Shown: in pieces, positions 1 to 9,458 of the stretch
Position numbering within the stretch: position 1 is the first letter of the stretch
Layout: each line of letters starts with the position of its first letter
Assembly: GCA_902651635.1 (NCBI GenBank)
Contig: CACRSC010001924.1
Span: forward strand, 57,097 to 121,096
Length of the DNA stretch: 64,000 bases
Direction: 5' to 3'
Origin: Mastigamoeba balamuthi
Lineage: Eukaryota > Evosea > Mastigamoebida > Mastigamoebidae
The notes under the pieces: model-generated
Seen by the model: the letters and a program-made list of their open reading frames with translations, nothing else
Told to the model about the DNA's origin: nothing
Database searches by the model: none
Made by a program: the position numbers and the translations under genes

Positions 1-210
1 CTCAATTGAAACCGATCCAATTAACACCTCCAAGCTCTAACGTTGAATCTAATCAGCCAGCCGTCCCGCTCGGCGTGCGGAAGCTCCAGACGCGAGCAAT
101 AGGTCATCATTTCAATAAGGCAAAAACAACGAAAACAGAGCTCCACAGACTAAAGAACAGTGTCCGCCTGGCGTGCCCCCAGGCCATAAAGAAAAGGTGT
201 AGGGAGGTGT

Positions 211-232
211 GTGTGTGTGTGGGGGGGGGGGG
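211..232. repeat. GT/G simple repeat
   Basis: A short GT run followed by twelve G residues, just beyond the last clear ATG13 exon. It fits an intron or 3' flank. The remainder of positions 1-299 holds no reading frame I would defend. Confidence 0.6.
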
Positions 233-299
233 AAGAGGAGCGCATAAGCCAGCAACTGATTGTCGACCGCGGTATTAATGTGAAAACCCAAGTCAAACA

Positions 300-2358
300 A
301 CTGAGGGCACACCAAACAACAAAAACCCCAAGAGTGGCCCAGAGAGGACGGGGGGCTGCGCACCTGGGCGACGGGGACGGCGTCGGGCGTGCGCTGCGAC
401 GTGCCCCCCGACGACCCCGCGGACCCCGGCGCCGAGCCCGGCGGGTGCGCGATCTGGATGGGCAGCGACTCCGAGTGCCGCGGCGTCGAGATGGCGCGCA
501 TCGGCGACGCGGCCACCCCGGGCATCGGCAGCGCGAACGCGGGCGACGCGGCCACCACGGCGGCGCCGGCGGTGCCCACGACGAACTGCGAGTTGCTGCC
601 GAGCCTGCTGCGGGGGCTGGCGTAGGGCGAGCCGATGCTGATGGGGCTGCTGCTCCTGCGCGTGGGGGCGACGCCGTAGTGCGCGAGCTGCTGGCTCAGC
701 GGCGAGAGGCCCGTCGGCGACGGCGACTTGGAGTCGTCGGGGACCTCGCGGCAGGCGCTCGACGAGGGGCTATAGTCCGTGACGATGAGCTGCGAGCGCA
801 GCACGGCGCCCGCGCCCGTGACCTGCGCCTCCTCGGCGGTGATGTCCGCGCGGTAGAGCGCGGTGATCGAGAACGCCCCCAGGCTGTTCCCGATGCGCCC
901 GATCACCTGCTGCCGGAACGGCTCGTCTGCGCGCCGTGCGTGTCAGGAGGCGTGCGCGCACGCGGCGACGGCAACGACACGCGATGACAGCAAACAAACC
1001 AAAACGCCAAGGGCAAAAAAAGAAGAGAAGAGCAGACAAACTGTTAACACCAGCCCAGCCAGCGCGCATGGGCCAGTGCAAGCGCCAGATGCATGCCGGC
1101 TGCAATAGCGCTGGCAGTACAGGAGAGTCAACGGGGAGAGTGGACTCCTGACAGACAGGACCAGACGCCGTGCAGCAGCGACAGCGCCGCACACACAGCG
1201 ACACGAGCTCATTCTCCGACACACAGCCACAACGCAACATCACACGCCCCCCGCCGCACACACGCCAGCGCCGCGTTCTCTTGGAACCACCACCACACCC
1301 ACCACCGCAGCCATCGCAGCACAAAGCGAGGGGGGCAGAGAGCACGAGAGGGGGCGCACAGAGGAGCTTGGACTCCTCCTTCTCGAGGTGGAAGGCGAGG
1401 CTGGCATCGGTGGCCCTGTTGCGGCGCAGCGCGCGCACGATGGAGCTGCAGGGCAGCACGCAGAGGAACCCGTACAGCACGCGCATCAGCACCGCGGCGT
1501 TCCTGTACAGCTGCTCGGGGCTCACGTCTGCCGACCGGTCCTTCTTGGCGCTGCAGAGGACGAGCAGGTGGAGCGGTGGAGGGGGCGGCAGTCAGCACTG
1601 ACTCGGAGCCTCCTGGCCCAGCACAGGCCCCCCCGCTCCAAGCAGAGGCGCAGGCGCGAGGCCGGGCAAACAGGGCCGCCCTCCCCGCGCGGGCCGCGCA
1701 GCCCTCAGGACGCCACCCACTCACAGGGCCAGCGGGGCACCAACTGCCGCCCAGCGTAGACCGCACGCGCACATCGCCAAAACTGGCCGCCCGAGAGGAA
1801 AAGCGGGTTCCGCATCGGCAGAAATGCGGCAGGGCGGGGCAGCCCTGCTGGGCAGCGGCGGCGAGGAATAATAAACGCGCAAAAAAGACACTGCACCCCA
1901 TAGCACCGCGGGCGAGGCCAACTGCACTGCCTGCACTCCCGCGCCCCTGTCCGCATCATCCCCCCGGAAATCGCTGCCCCAAAGGCACACCGGGCCAAAA
2001 CACGACGCCTCAGACCCTCCTCTTGCGAGAAGCCGACAGAGCCGACAAGAACCGACAGCAGGAGGAGAGGGGGGTGTGGGCGCAACTGCTGCTCGTAGGC
2101 GATGCGCCAGCGCTCGAGGACCGAGGGGTGGGCGTGGGGGGTCTCGAAGAGGACGGTGATGTAGAGGGGCTGGGAGGTGTCGGCGACGAAGGGCGCGAGC
2201 TCGGGGAGCTGCGCGTCGGGGGTCGCCAGGTTGAAGGCCGGGCGCTCGGCGGGGGCCGGCAGCACGCGCGAGGCCTCGAACGCCACGCGCGACTGCAGGA
2301 TCAGCTGCGCAGAGGTGTGGACCGCGTGCCGGATGAGCGTCTCGGTGCTCTTCTTCAT
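300..2358 (-). CDS. ATG13: ATG13-like autophagy protein (HORMA domain), 3' end unresolved
   Basis: Probable ATG13, the HORMA-domain subunit of the ATG1/ULK kinase complex that starts autophagosome formation in the cytosol. Three exons join in phase: 2358-2087, 1550-1360 and 926-364, giving 342 codons. Exon 1 begins MKKSTETLIRHAVHTSAQLI and contains FNLATPDAQLPEL, which I match to the FNLAIKDIPEV stretch of animal ATG13; exon 2 carries LYRNAAVLMRVLYGFLCVLP, like the YNRLSLLLKSLLAITRVTP stretch; exon 3 opens with VIGRIGNSLGAFSITALYR, like VGTVGTPVGTITLSCAYR. These are the last strands of the HORMA fold. A Ser/Pro-rich tail follows, as expected of the disordered ATG13 C-terminus. After the donor at 364/363 the next acceptor could be at 301, but low-GC sequence follows and the true 3' end may lie outside the window. 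Identification is by motif memory, not alignment. Confidence 0.72.
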
Positions 2359-2963
2359 CGCTGCTGCGCCACGCCGCTGCCCCTCTGCTCTGCTGCGCTG
2401 CGCTGTGCTGTTGTGCCTTTGGCTGTGCGCGATTCTCCGCGGATACTCCCGCGCACGAGATTCTGTTGCGAAAATATCTCCGGTTGTTGGTGGGAACCTC
2501 TCGGGTAAACCGGCCCAGTCGTCGGTTTCCTCTGTTCTCTGATTCAATAAGAGGTTGAGAGAGAAAGAGGGCTTTTGGAGAAAGACAGCAAGTGGTTGAG
2601 TCTTGAGAGGCAGAATAGATACCGGTGAAGAATCTAGATACCAATTGTCCAAACAGGGTTGGCAACGCTGTCTCCGGGCGAGAAGGGCACCCGAAGCGTA
2701 GGTACAGGCGTAGATCACACTGACGCGGTCTGCTCGGGTGCCGCCAGGTCTGCTGCAGAAGAGCCCAATAATTACTTTCCATCCCGGAACAGCAAAATAC
2801 CACACAGAACCGCAAAAACCCGTCTCCGGAGACGTTGGTGCACCCGTCGTCCCGTCGTGCACACACCCCCGCACCACCCCCAACCTCCCGCGTTTGACGT
2901 GGTCGCTCCTTGCGCCCTGCCACACCCTCTAGTCCTTATTTTCCCGCAACGGGTCAGACGCGC
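2359..2963. promoter_or_regulatory. Divergent intergenic region between ATG13-like gene and CE1
   Basis: About 600 bp separate the start codons of two divergently transcribed genes, so both promoters should lie here. GC content falls in 2480-2700 relative to the coding flanks. I see no clear TATA motif or conserved box, and no credible reading frame of its own. Confidence 0.4.
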
Positions 2964-5168
2964 ATGGAATCCGCTCTTTGTGCAGCCCTTGCAGCGCTGC
3001 TGCTCCTGCAGATCGCCTCCGCCGCCGCCGCAGACGCCGTCGTCAACGTGACGCTGCCGTACGGGACGGTGCAGGGCCTCTCGACGGCCACCGGTGTCTC
3101 GTACTTCGACATCCCCTTCGCTCTGCCCCCCACAGGTCCGCCCAACGGACCCCAACTTCCCTCTCTCTTCTCCTTCACTCCCAGTCTGTTCCACTCTTTG
3201 CCAACGGAGAGGCCTGTCGACGACTCTGCTCACAGCTGTCCATCTCCCTGTCTCGACTGACCGATAGGCGAGCGTCGCTGGCGCGCACCGGAGCCCTGGG
3301 AGGGGCAGTTCAGCGGCGGCGTGCTCGACGGGACGCACAGCCGCAACATCGCGTGCACGCAGTTCAGCTACGTGACCATGAGCTTCGTCGGGACGGAGGA
3401 CTGCCTGACGCTCAACGTCTTCGCTCCCGCCAACGCCACCGGCAGCGCTCTGCTGCCCGTCCTCTTCTGGATCCACGGCGGCGGCTGGGTCGAGGGCTCC
3501 GCGACGGACGCGTGCACCGACGGGCGTCTGCTGGCGACGCAGACGGGGAGCGTGGTGGTGTCTGTGCACTACAGGCTGGGCATCTACGGCTTCCTGGCGC
3601 TGGACGAGCTGCTGCGCGAGGCGGGCGACACGGGCAACTACGGCATCCACGACCTCGTCGAGGCGCTGCGGTGGGTCCAGGCCCACATCGCTGCCTTTGG
3701 TGGCGACAAGGACCGCGTCGCTGTCTTTGGCGAGAGCGCCGGCGGCGGCAACACGATGCTGCTGACGTCGCTGCCGTCGACGCGGGGCCTCTTCCACGCG
3801 GCCATCAGCGAGAGCGGGCCCGGCGCGGGCGGCGCGTGGCTGCCGGTCCAGCGGGCCAAGTCGCAGCGCGTGGCGTCGCAGCTGGGGTGCAGCGACAGCG
3901 CCACGCTGCTGGCGTGCCTGCGGAGCAAGAGCGCCGCAGAGGTCACCCAGCACGCCGGGTGGATGTACGGCGAGTGGATCCCGACGATCGACGGGGCGCT
4001 CATCAAGGGCACGTCCGAGAGCCGCATGGCCTCGGGCGACTTCAACAGAGTGCCGTTCATCGTGGGCACCAACGCCAACGACGGCGGCTTCGCGATGGCC
4101 GCGTTCCGCACCCCCGTGTCCCGCGCGCAGCTCGCCGAGCTGCTCCCCAGGATGATGCCCGCGTCCGTCCAGTCCAACGCGACGCTGCTCACGAGGGCCG
4201 TCGCTCTCTACCCCGCCGTCGACGATGTGCGCTCGCTCTCTGCTGGTCCGTCTGTGCGGTTCTGCCGGCTGACGAGGGGGGTGGGGGGGGCAGGCGGACA
4301 ACAGGCAGGTGCTCGTCGACTGCAGCACCGACCAGATGTTCTCGTGCGCGGCGCGGAGGTACGCGCGGGCGGCGTCCAAGTGGGTCGAGACGTACGGCTA
4401 CGTCTGGTGGGGCTCTGTGCAGTGCGCGGGCCGCCCCATNCCGGCTGACGAGGGGGGTGGGGGGCGCAGGCGGACAACAGGCAGGTGCTCGTCGACTGCA
4501 GCACCGACCAGATGTTCTCGTGCGCGGCGCGGAGGTACGCGCGGGCGGCGTCCAAGTGGGTCGAGACGTACGGCTACGTCTGGTGGGGCTCTGTGCAGTG
4601 CGCGGGCCGCCCCATCGTCAGCTGCCACGCCGACGAGATCGAGTGCGCACCCAATCGACTGCCTTCCCCCCCCTGCGCTACCCGAGCGCGTCTCGCAGTC
4701 TCATGGGCACCGCGCAGCTCTCTCTTCCAGAACAACGCCGTCTGCAGGCTCAACGAGACGGGGCTGGCGCTGGGGCAGGCGATGAACCACTACTGGGCGT
4801 CGATGGCGGCGCACGGCAACCCCAACGAGGGGAGGATGGCCGGGTCGCCCGTGTGGGAGGCCAGCAACGGGGACAAGTGGCAGGCACTCGACCCGGCGGG
4901 CATCCACGAGATCCCCACCATCCGCGGAGACAGGTGCGACTTCTGGGACGAGGTCTTCGACATCGAGAACACGCCGGCGCCCTCGCCGCCCGCGCGCTCG
5001 AGCAGCAGCGCTGCAGCGACTCCCTCGCTCTCGATCTCGCAGCACTCGGGCAGCAAGACTCCGGTGGTGCCGTCGTCGCACACGCCCGCGAGCAGCTCTG
5101 CAAGTGGGATGCTCGCCTCGCTGTCGGCGACCGTGGTGGCCTCTGCCGTGCTTGCTCGCATGGCGTAG
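2964..5168 (+). CDS. Carboxylesterase CE1 (type-B, secreted, probably GPI-anchored)
   Basis: Type-B carboxylesterase/lipase, alpha/beta-hydrolase fold, hydrolysing carboxylic esters outside the cell. Exons 2964-3135, 3268-4226, 4470-4642 and 4718-5168 join in phase to 584 residues. A signal peptide (MESALCAALAALLLLQ) opens the protein. Seen motifs: EDCLTLNV (second family signature), oxyanion-hole HGGGW, nucleophile GESAGGGN, acid region NANDGGF, and His in SCHADEIE. The family normally has Glu as triad acid; here the aligned residue is Asp, as in all local copies. The C-terminus is a Ser/Thr/Pro-rich stalk followed by a hydrophobic tail ending LARMA, which looks like a GPI signal. Exon 3 appears twice around the N at 4440; I treat the first copy as an assembly artefact and use the second. 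The same four-exon layout recurs in CE2-CE5. Confidence 0.93.
4265..4615. repeat. 175-bp direct duplication around a single N (probable assembly artefact)
   Basis: Positions 4265-4439 and 4441-4615 are the same sequence with one visible difference (in a G-run), separated by one N at 4440. Both hold the intron-2 acceptor and the first part of CE1 exon 3. Two overlapping contig ends joined without merging would give exactly this, and a real duplication would put exon 3 in twice with no paralogue showing it. Confidence 0.85.
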
Positions 5169-5365
5169 GCGGTGAGCTGAGCCTTCTTGCCCAGCTGCCT
5201 CGCAACTCACAACAAACAACAACAAAAACGAAGCCGAACGAACAAACGTTCAGCACTTGTCAAGGAAAATTCGGAGCGTAACTCTGTTGAACACACTGTA
5301 CACCCCACACCGACACGAAGTACAAACGCAATCAGGGCTCGAGTGACGCCACGCAGGGGGTACCC

Positions 5366-5374
5366 CATAAAAGG
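5366..5374 (+). promoter_or_regulatory. TATA-like box of CE2
   Basis: CATAAAAGG lies 68 bp before the CE2 start codon in an otherwise GC-rich region. A very similar CATAAAAAG precedes the secreted-protein gene at 14217. Position and sequence suit a TATA box; function is inferred. Confidence 0.4.
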
Positions 5375-5441
5375 GTCCAACCCCAATCTAGAAATACGTT
5401 ACTTTCTCCAGTACACACCAGAGCGCTTGAACAACAAGTAC

Positions 5442-7329
5442 ATGAGCAACAGACGAATCGCTGTGGCTGCCGCCCTGCTCATTCAGGGCTGCTGTGCGGC
5501 CGCAAGCAACGCCGTCGTCAACGTGACGCTGCCGTACGGGACGGTGCAGGGGCTGGCGACGGCCACTGGCGTCTCGTACTACGACATCCCCTTCGCTCTG
5601 CCCCCCACAGGTCTGCTATGCTCTCTGGTATCGGTCGAGCCTAGCAAGACCTTCTCACGGTGAGAAACCATGCAGGTGAGCGTCGCTGGCGCGCACCGGA
5701 GCCCTGGGCAGGGGCGTTCAGCGGCGGCGTGCTCGACGGGACGGTCAACCACAACATCTCTTGCGTGCAGTTCGACTACTGGATACTCGGACGCTTCACG
5801 GGGTCGGAGGACTGCCTGACGCTCAACATCTTCACCCCCGCCAACGCCACCGGCAGCGCTCTGCTGCCCGTCCTCTTCTGGATCCACGGCGGCGGCTGGA
5901 CCGAGGGCACTGCGACGGACTACAGCACCGACGGGCGACTGCTGGCGACGACGACGGGGAGCGTGGTGGTGTCAGCGCACTACAGGCTGGGCGTCTACGG
6001 CTTCCTGGCACTGGACGAGCTGCTGCGCGAGGCGGGCGACACGGGCAACTACGGCATCCACGACCTCGTCGAGGCGCTGCGGTGGGTCCAGGCCCACATC
6101 GCTGCCTTTGGCGGCGACAGGGACCGCGTCGCTGTCTTTGGCGAGAGCGCCGGCGCTGGCAACGCGCTCTTGCTGATGACGCTGCCCTCGACGCGGGGCC
6201 TCTTCCGCGCAGTCATCAGCGAGAGCGGGCCCAGCGCGGGCTGCGCCTTGTTGTCGGGCCAGCGGGCCAAGTCGCAGCGCGTTGCGTCCCAACTGGGGTG
6301 CAACGACAGCGCCACGCTGCTGGCGTGCGCGCTACGGAGATCACGAAGCACGCCGGGTGGGCGTACAGCGAGTGGATCCCGACGATCGACGGGACGTTCA
6401 TCAAGGGCACGCCCGAGAGCCGCCTGGAGTCTGGCGACTTCAACAGAGTGCCGCTGATCGTGGGAAGCAACGCCAACGACGGCGGCTTCTCGATCAAGGG
6501 GTTCAGCAAGCCCGTCTCCAGGTCCCAGTTCGCCGAGCTGCTCCCCAAGCAGCTGCCGGCGTCCGTCCAGTCCAACGCGAAGCTGCTCAAGCGGGCCATC
6601 GATCTCTATCCCGCCGTCGATGTAAGTTCTCTGTTACCTGTGTGTCGCACAACGAGCACTGATGAGAGGCCCCAGGCAGACAACAGGCAAACGCTGTCGG
6701 ATTACAACACCGACCGGCTGTACTCGTGCACTGCGCGGAGGTACGCGAGGACTGCGTCCAAGTGGGTCGAGACGTACGGCTACGTTTGGTGGGGATCTGT
6801 TGTCTGCAGGGGTCGCACAGTTGCCAGCTGCCACTCTGACGAGATAGAGTGAGTACACTCCGCATACTCCTGCTAGTAACTCACGAGTGCTATTCTTTCA
6901 AGCTCCATCTGGCAGAACAACGGCGTCTGCCAGCTCAACGAGACGGGGCTGGCGCTGGGGAGGGCGATGGGCCACTACTGGGCGTCGATGGCAGCGCACG
7001 GCAACCCCAACGAGGGGAGGATGGCCGGGTCGCCTCTGTGGAACACGACGAGCGGGGACAAGTGGCAGGCACTCGACGCAGCGGGAATCCGCGAGATCCC
7101 CACCATCCGCGCAAATAGGTGCGATTTCTGGGACGAGGTCTACAACCTCGAGAACTCTCCCAGGCCGTCCGCACTGTCGAGCAGCAGCCAGCTGCATCAC
7201 TCAGGCAGCGAATCTCCTCTGTCGCCATCGTCGCAGCACAGGAGCTCAGCCTACGCATCTGGTGCTCTCGAACTCAGGCCGCTGAGTTGCCTCAGTGCTA
7301 TGGGTGCCCTTATGTGGTTCGCACAATAG
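5442..7329 (+). pseudogene. Carboxylesterase CE2, frameshifted copy
   Basis: Second plus-strand copy of the esterase family, 273 bp after CE1 and in the same order of exons: 5442-5610, 5676-6621, 6676-6848 and 6903-7329. Signal peptide MSNRRIAVAAALLIQGCCA, HGGGW, nucleophile GESAGAGN, NANDGGF and the His region CHSDEI are all present. Compared with CE1, exon 2 is 13 nt shorter, the shortfall lying near 6327-6340 between the LLAC and ITKHAGW stretches, so the frame is lost after roughly 270 residues and regained nowhere within that frame. All splice sites remain good (for example GAT|GTAAGT). It is either a very young pseudogene or a sequencing error. The C-terminus keeps a Ser-rich stalk and hydrophobic end. 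Confidence 0.82.
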
Positions 7330-7560
7330 TAACACGAACCGAGATTGCCTCACGCATCCGAGACTGTGTTTGACTGTCAACTGAATGCACATTGGCAAGT
7401 CTCATTGAGCTTGTTTAAACGTGGCGAACTTGACGGATATTCAAATCCTTTTTCGCATGATGGCTCATGAGGCATTGCATCCCTAACTCGGTGGGCTCTC
7501 AGGCAAATGAGACAACGGTGCTTGAAACGTGCAATCTTTTGGACCACAGCTGCCGCTTGA

Positions 7561-7870
7561 TTGCGGTACGTTCATTGCATCGTAGACGTCGTCCTAAAAG
7601 TCGCACCTATCTGTGCGGATGGTGGGATCTCGCGGATTCGGCCCCTCAGGTCACATTCCACAGGGGCGACTCGGTCATCCTCCCCTCGATGGGGTTGCCG
7701 TGCGCTGCCATCAAGGCCCAGTAGTGGTTCATTGCCTTCCCAGTGCCAGCCCCGTCTCGTTGAGCTTGCAGAGAGCGTAGTTTTGAAAGCTGAAGCTGCG
7801 CCAGGCAACTCGTGAGATGCGTAAGGCTACTCGATCTCGTCAATGTGTGGCTGCTGGTGATCGTTGGAAC
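7561..7870 (-). pseudogene. Carboxylesterase relic (exons 3-4)
   Basis: Minus-strand remnant of the 3' half of an esterase gene. It keeps the end of exon 3 (HIDEIE at about 7836), a recognisable intron, and exon 4 starting near 7794 with QNYALCKLNETGLALG, then NHYWALMAAHGNP and REIP in shifted frames, ending at DVYDAM-like sequence. At least two frame changes are visible. The N-terminal half and the catalytic serine region are absent from this place. Orientation is opposite to CE1 and CE2, which lie immediately to the left. Confidence 0.8.
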
Positions 7871-7989
7871 TAAACATGGCGCCTGAGCAGGTGACATGGG
7901 CCTGTTTGCCAGACGGGGGCATGTACTGCTCACTTCCAGGAGCACCGTTATGGTGCCTGTAATCGTGTGGTGGGTGTGTCTGCAGAGCC

Positions 7990-9320
7990 TCAAAGCTGCC
8001 TGTGCTGAGCTCTCGTGGGTGCGCCTCATCCATTTTGATTGCAGTCTGTCAGTGGCTGTTGGGTGGCGTGATATCGAGCTAACGGACCTCGCAATGCTTA
8101 TCTGCCGAGTTCTCAATGTGTGGCTGAAGACGAGGGCGGACATCTTCACTCTTGCAGAGGTGTTCGAGTTCATCGACATCGATGATGTGGCTGAGGACGT
8201 TGCCGAGGGTGGCCACAGAGCTCGTGGTCTCCGAGAATGCTGCGAGGTAGTTCTCAAGTTCGCCGTACCACCTGGAGAAGAGGGCTGTGCTCCCCTTGAT
8301 GGACTGGTGCAGGACACGCAGCGCCAGTGCCGACATGCGCTAGGCGTTGGAGGCCGTGGGCTTGAGCAGGGTCCTCCCATACAGCGAGAGGTCGTCGGGA
8401 AACGAGAGCGAACCCACGCTCCGAGTAGTGCTGGCACAGGAGAGGGCTGCTGCGCAGGACACTGGCCATCGCACGCGTCAGTAGCGTCGTCTTACCTGAC
8501 CCGGGGCCCCTTGCAACTGCAGGGAAGCGGAAGAGCTTGTGCCCGGCATCGGCGGCGGCACACGGCACTGACATTGCACCCACCTCGGTCTGAAGCCATT
8601 CCACCGCCCACGATGGCAGTCTCGCCGAACGAGAGCCCCCACCTCACGTTACACTGGACCATCTCTCGAAGCGCCTCGAGCTCAGTGGTACGGCCGGCGA
8701 CTGGCAGGGCATTCCCCACGCCGATGTAGCACAGGGCATCCGACACAGGCGGGAGAAAGTCTGGGAAGCAGTCGACATTGCCCGTTGCTGTAGCACTCGC
8801 GAGGCTGGACGAACAATCTCAGCACCGTGGCGTGCTTCTTGCCTTCCGCCCGCAGCTCATCCGCGGGCCTCTTGAGCGACGGCTCCAACGCGCCGAGAGC
8901 CCGCGGGGCTGGGAAACGCAAGGTCAGCGCGACAGCAACTCGAGTGGCACTGCTTCACCGAGGAGCGCATCGGAGGGGAATGGCCACGAGGTGGTGCCTC
9001 TTGGCCGCGCTGGTGCTCGTCCCGCCGAGGCGCTCGAGGGCCTCGAAGAAGCCACTGTCGAGTTTTGCGTCGGCGTCGAGGACAAGGACCTTCTTGCCCG
9101 CAATGTCTCTGCGGGTGCCGTACGCCCGGAAGTCGCCTTCTCCGGGCAGAGCGAGCACAAAGTCCCTGGGGAAGGGGATCGCGCGCACCGCGAGGAGGCT
9201 GGCCAGGGCGGTCGTGAGAACATCCCCGCCGTATCTCGCAGACAACAGTTCTGGGCAGCTGGATTCCGGGGATAGTGAACGAGACAGCGACCTCCTCCTT
9301 GGACCCGAGTGAGAGGTGCG
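7990..9320 (-). pseudogene. Decayed P-loop NTPase-like gene
   Basis: Reading the minus strand from about 9320 down, protein-like stretches follow one another in changing frames. They are a segment with KKVLVLDADAKLDSGFFEAL (about 9245-8955), then YIGVGNALPVAGRTTELEAL (about 8730), then a Walker-A motif GPGSGKTTLL (about 8505), then DDLSLYGRTLLKPTASNA, an in-frame stop near 8342, and HQSIKGSTALFSRWYGELEN (about 8310). The order of a short recognition segment then a P-loop resembles AAA/STAND-like ATPases, but I do not recognise the family. I count four or more frame changes or stops, too many for a live single-exon gene; some could be unrecognised introns. Confidence 0.5.
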
Positions 9321-9452
9321 CTAGCGCATTTGCCGCACCATTGTCGTTGCGCCGCAGTTGACAAAGTCAACGCGAGCAGTCACAAGAAACAAACCAATTG
9401 CTGGGACGAGAGGATATCTGGAGGGGGCACAGAACAGCCTTTGTGGACCACA

Positions 9453-9458
9453 GTTTAT
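9453..9458 (-). promoter_or_regulatory. AATAAA-type polyadenylation signal overlapping the PIG-B stop codon
   Basis: On the minus strand the final codons read CAA TAA followed by A, so the hexamer AATAAA spans the stop codon. If used, the 3' UTR would be only some tens of bases. Whether this organism uses the animal-type hexamer is not known from the window. Confidence 0.35.

Noticed and set aside
2772-4379. 535-codon minus-strand open frame over CE1
   Set aside because: Mirror of esterase exon 2; the same shadow appears opposite every esterase copy.
4294-4642. Genuine duplication of CE1 exon 3
   Set aside because: The copies flank a single N, include intron sequence, and differ at one base in a G-run; contig-end overlap is simpler.
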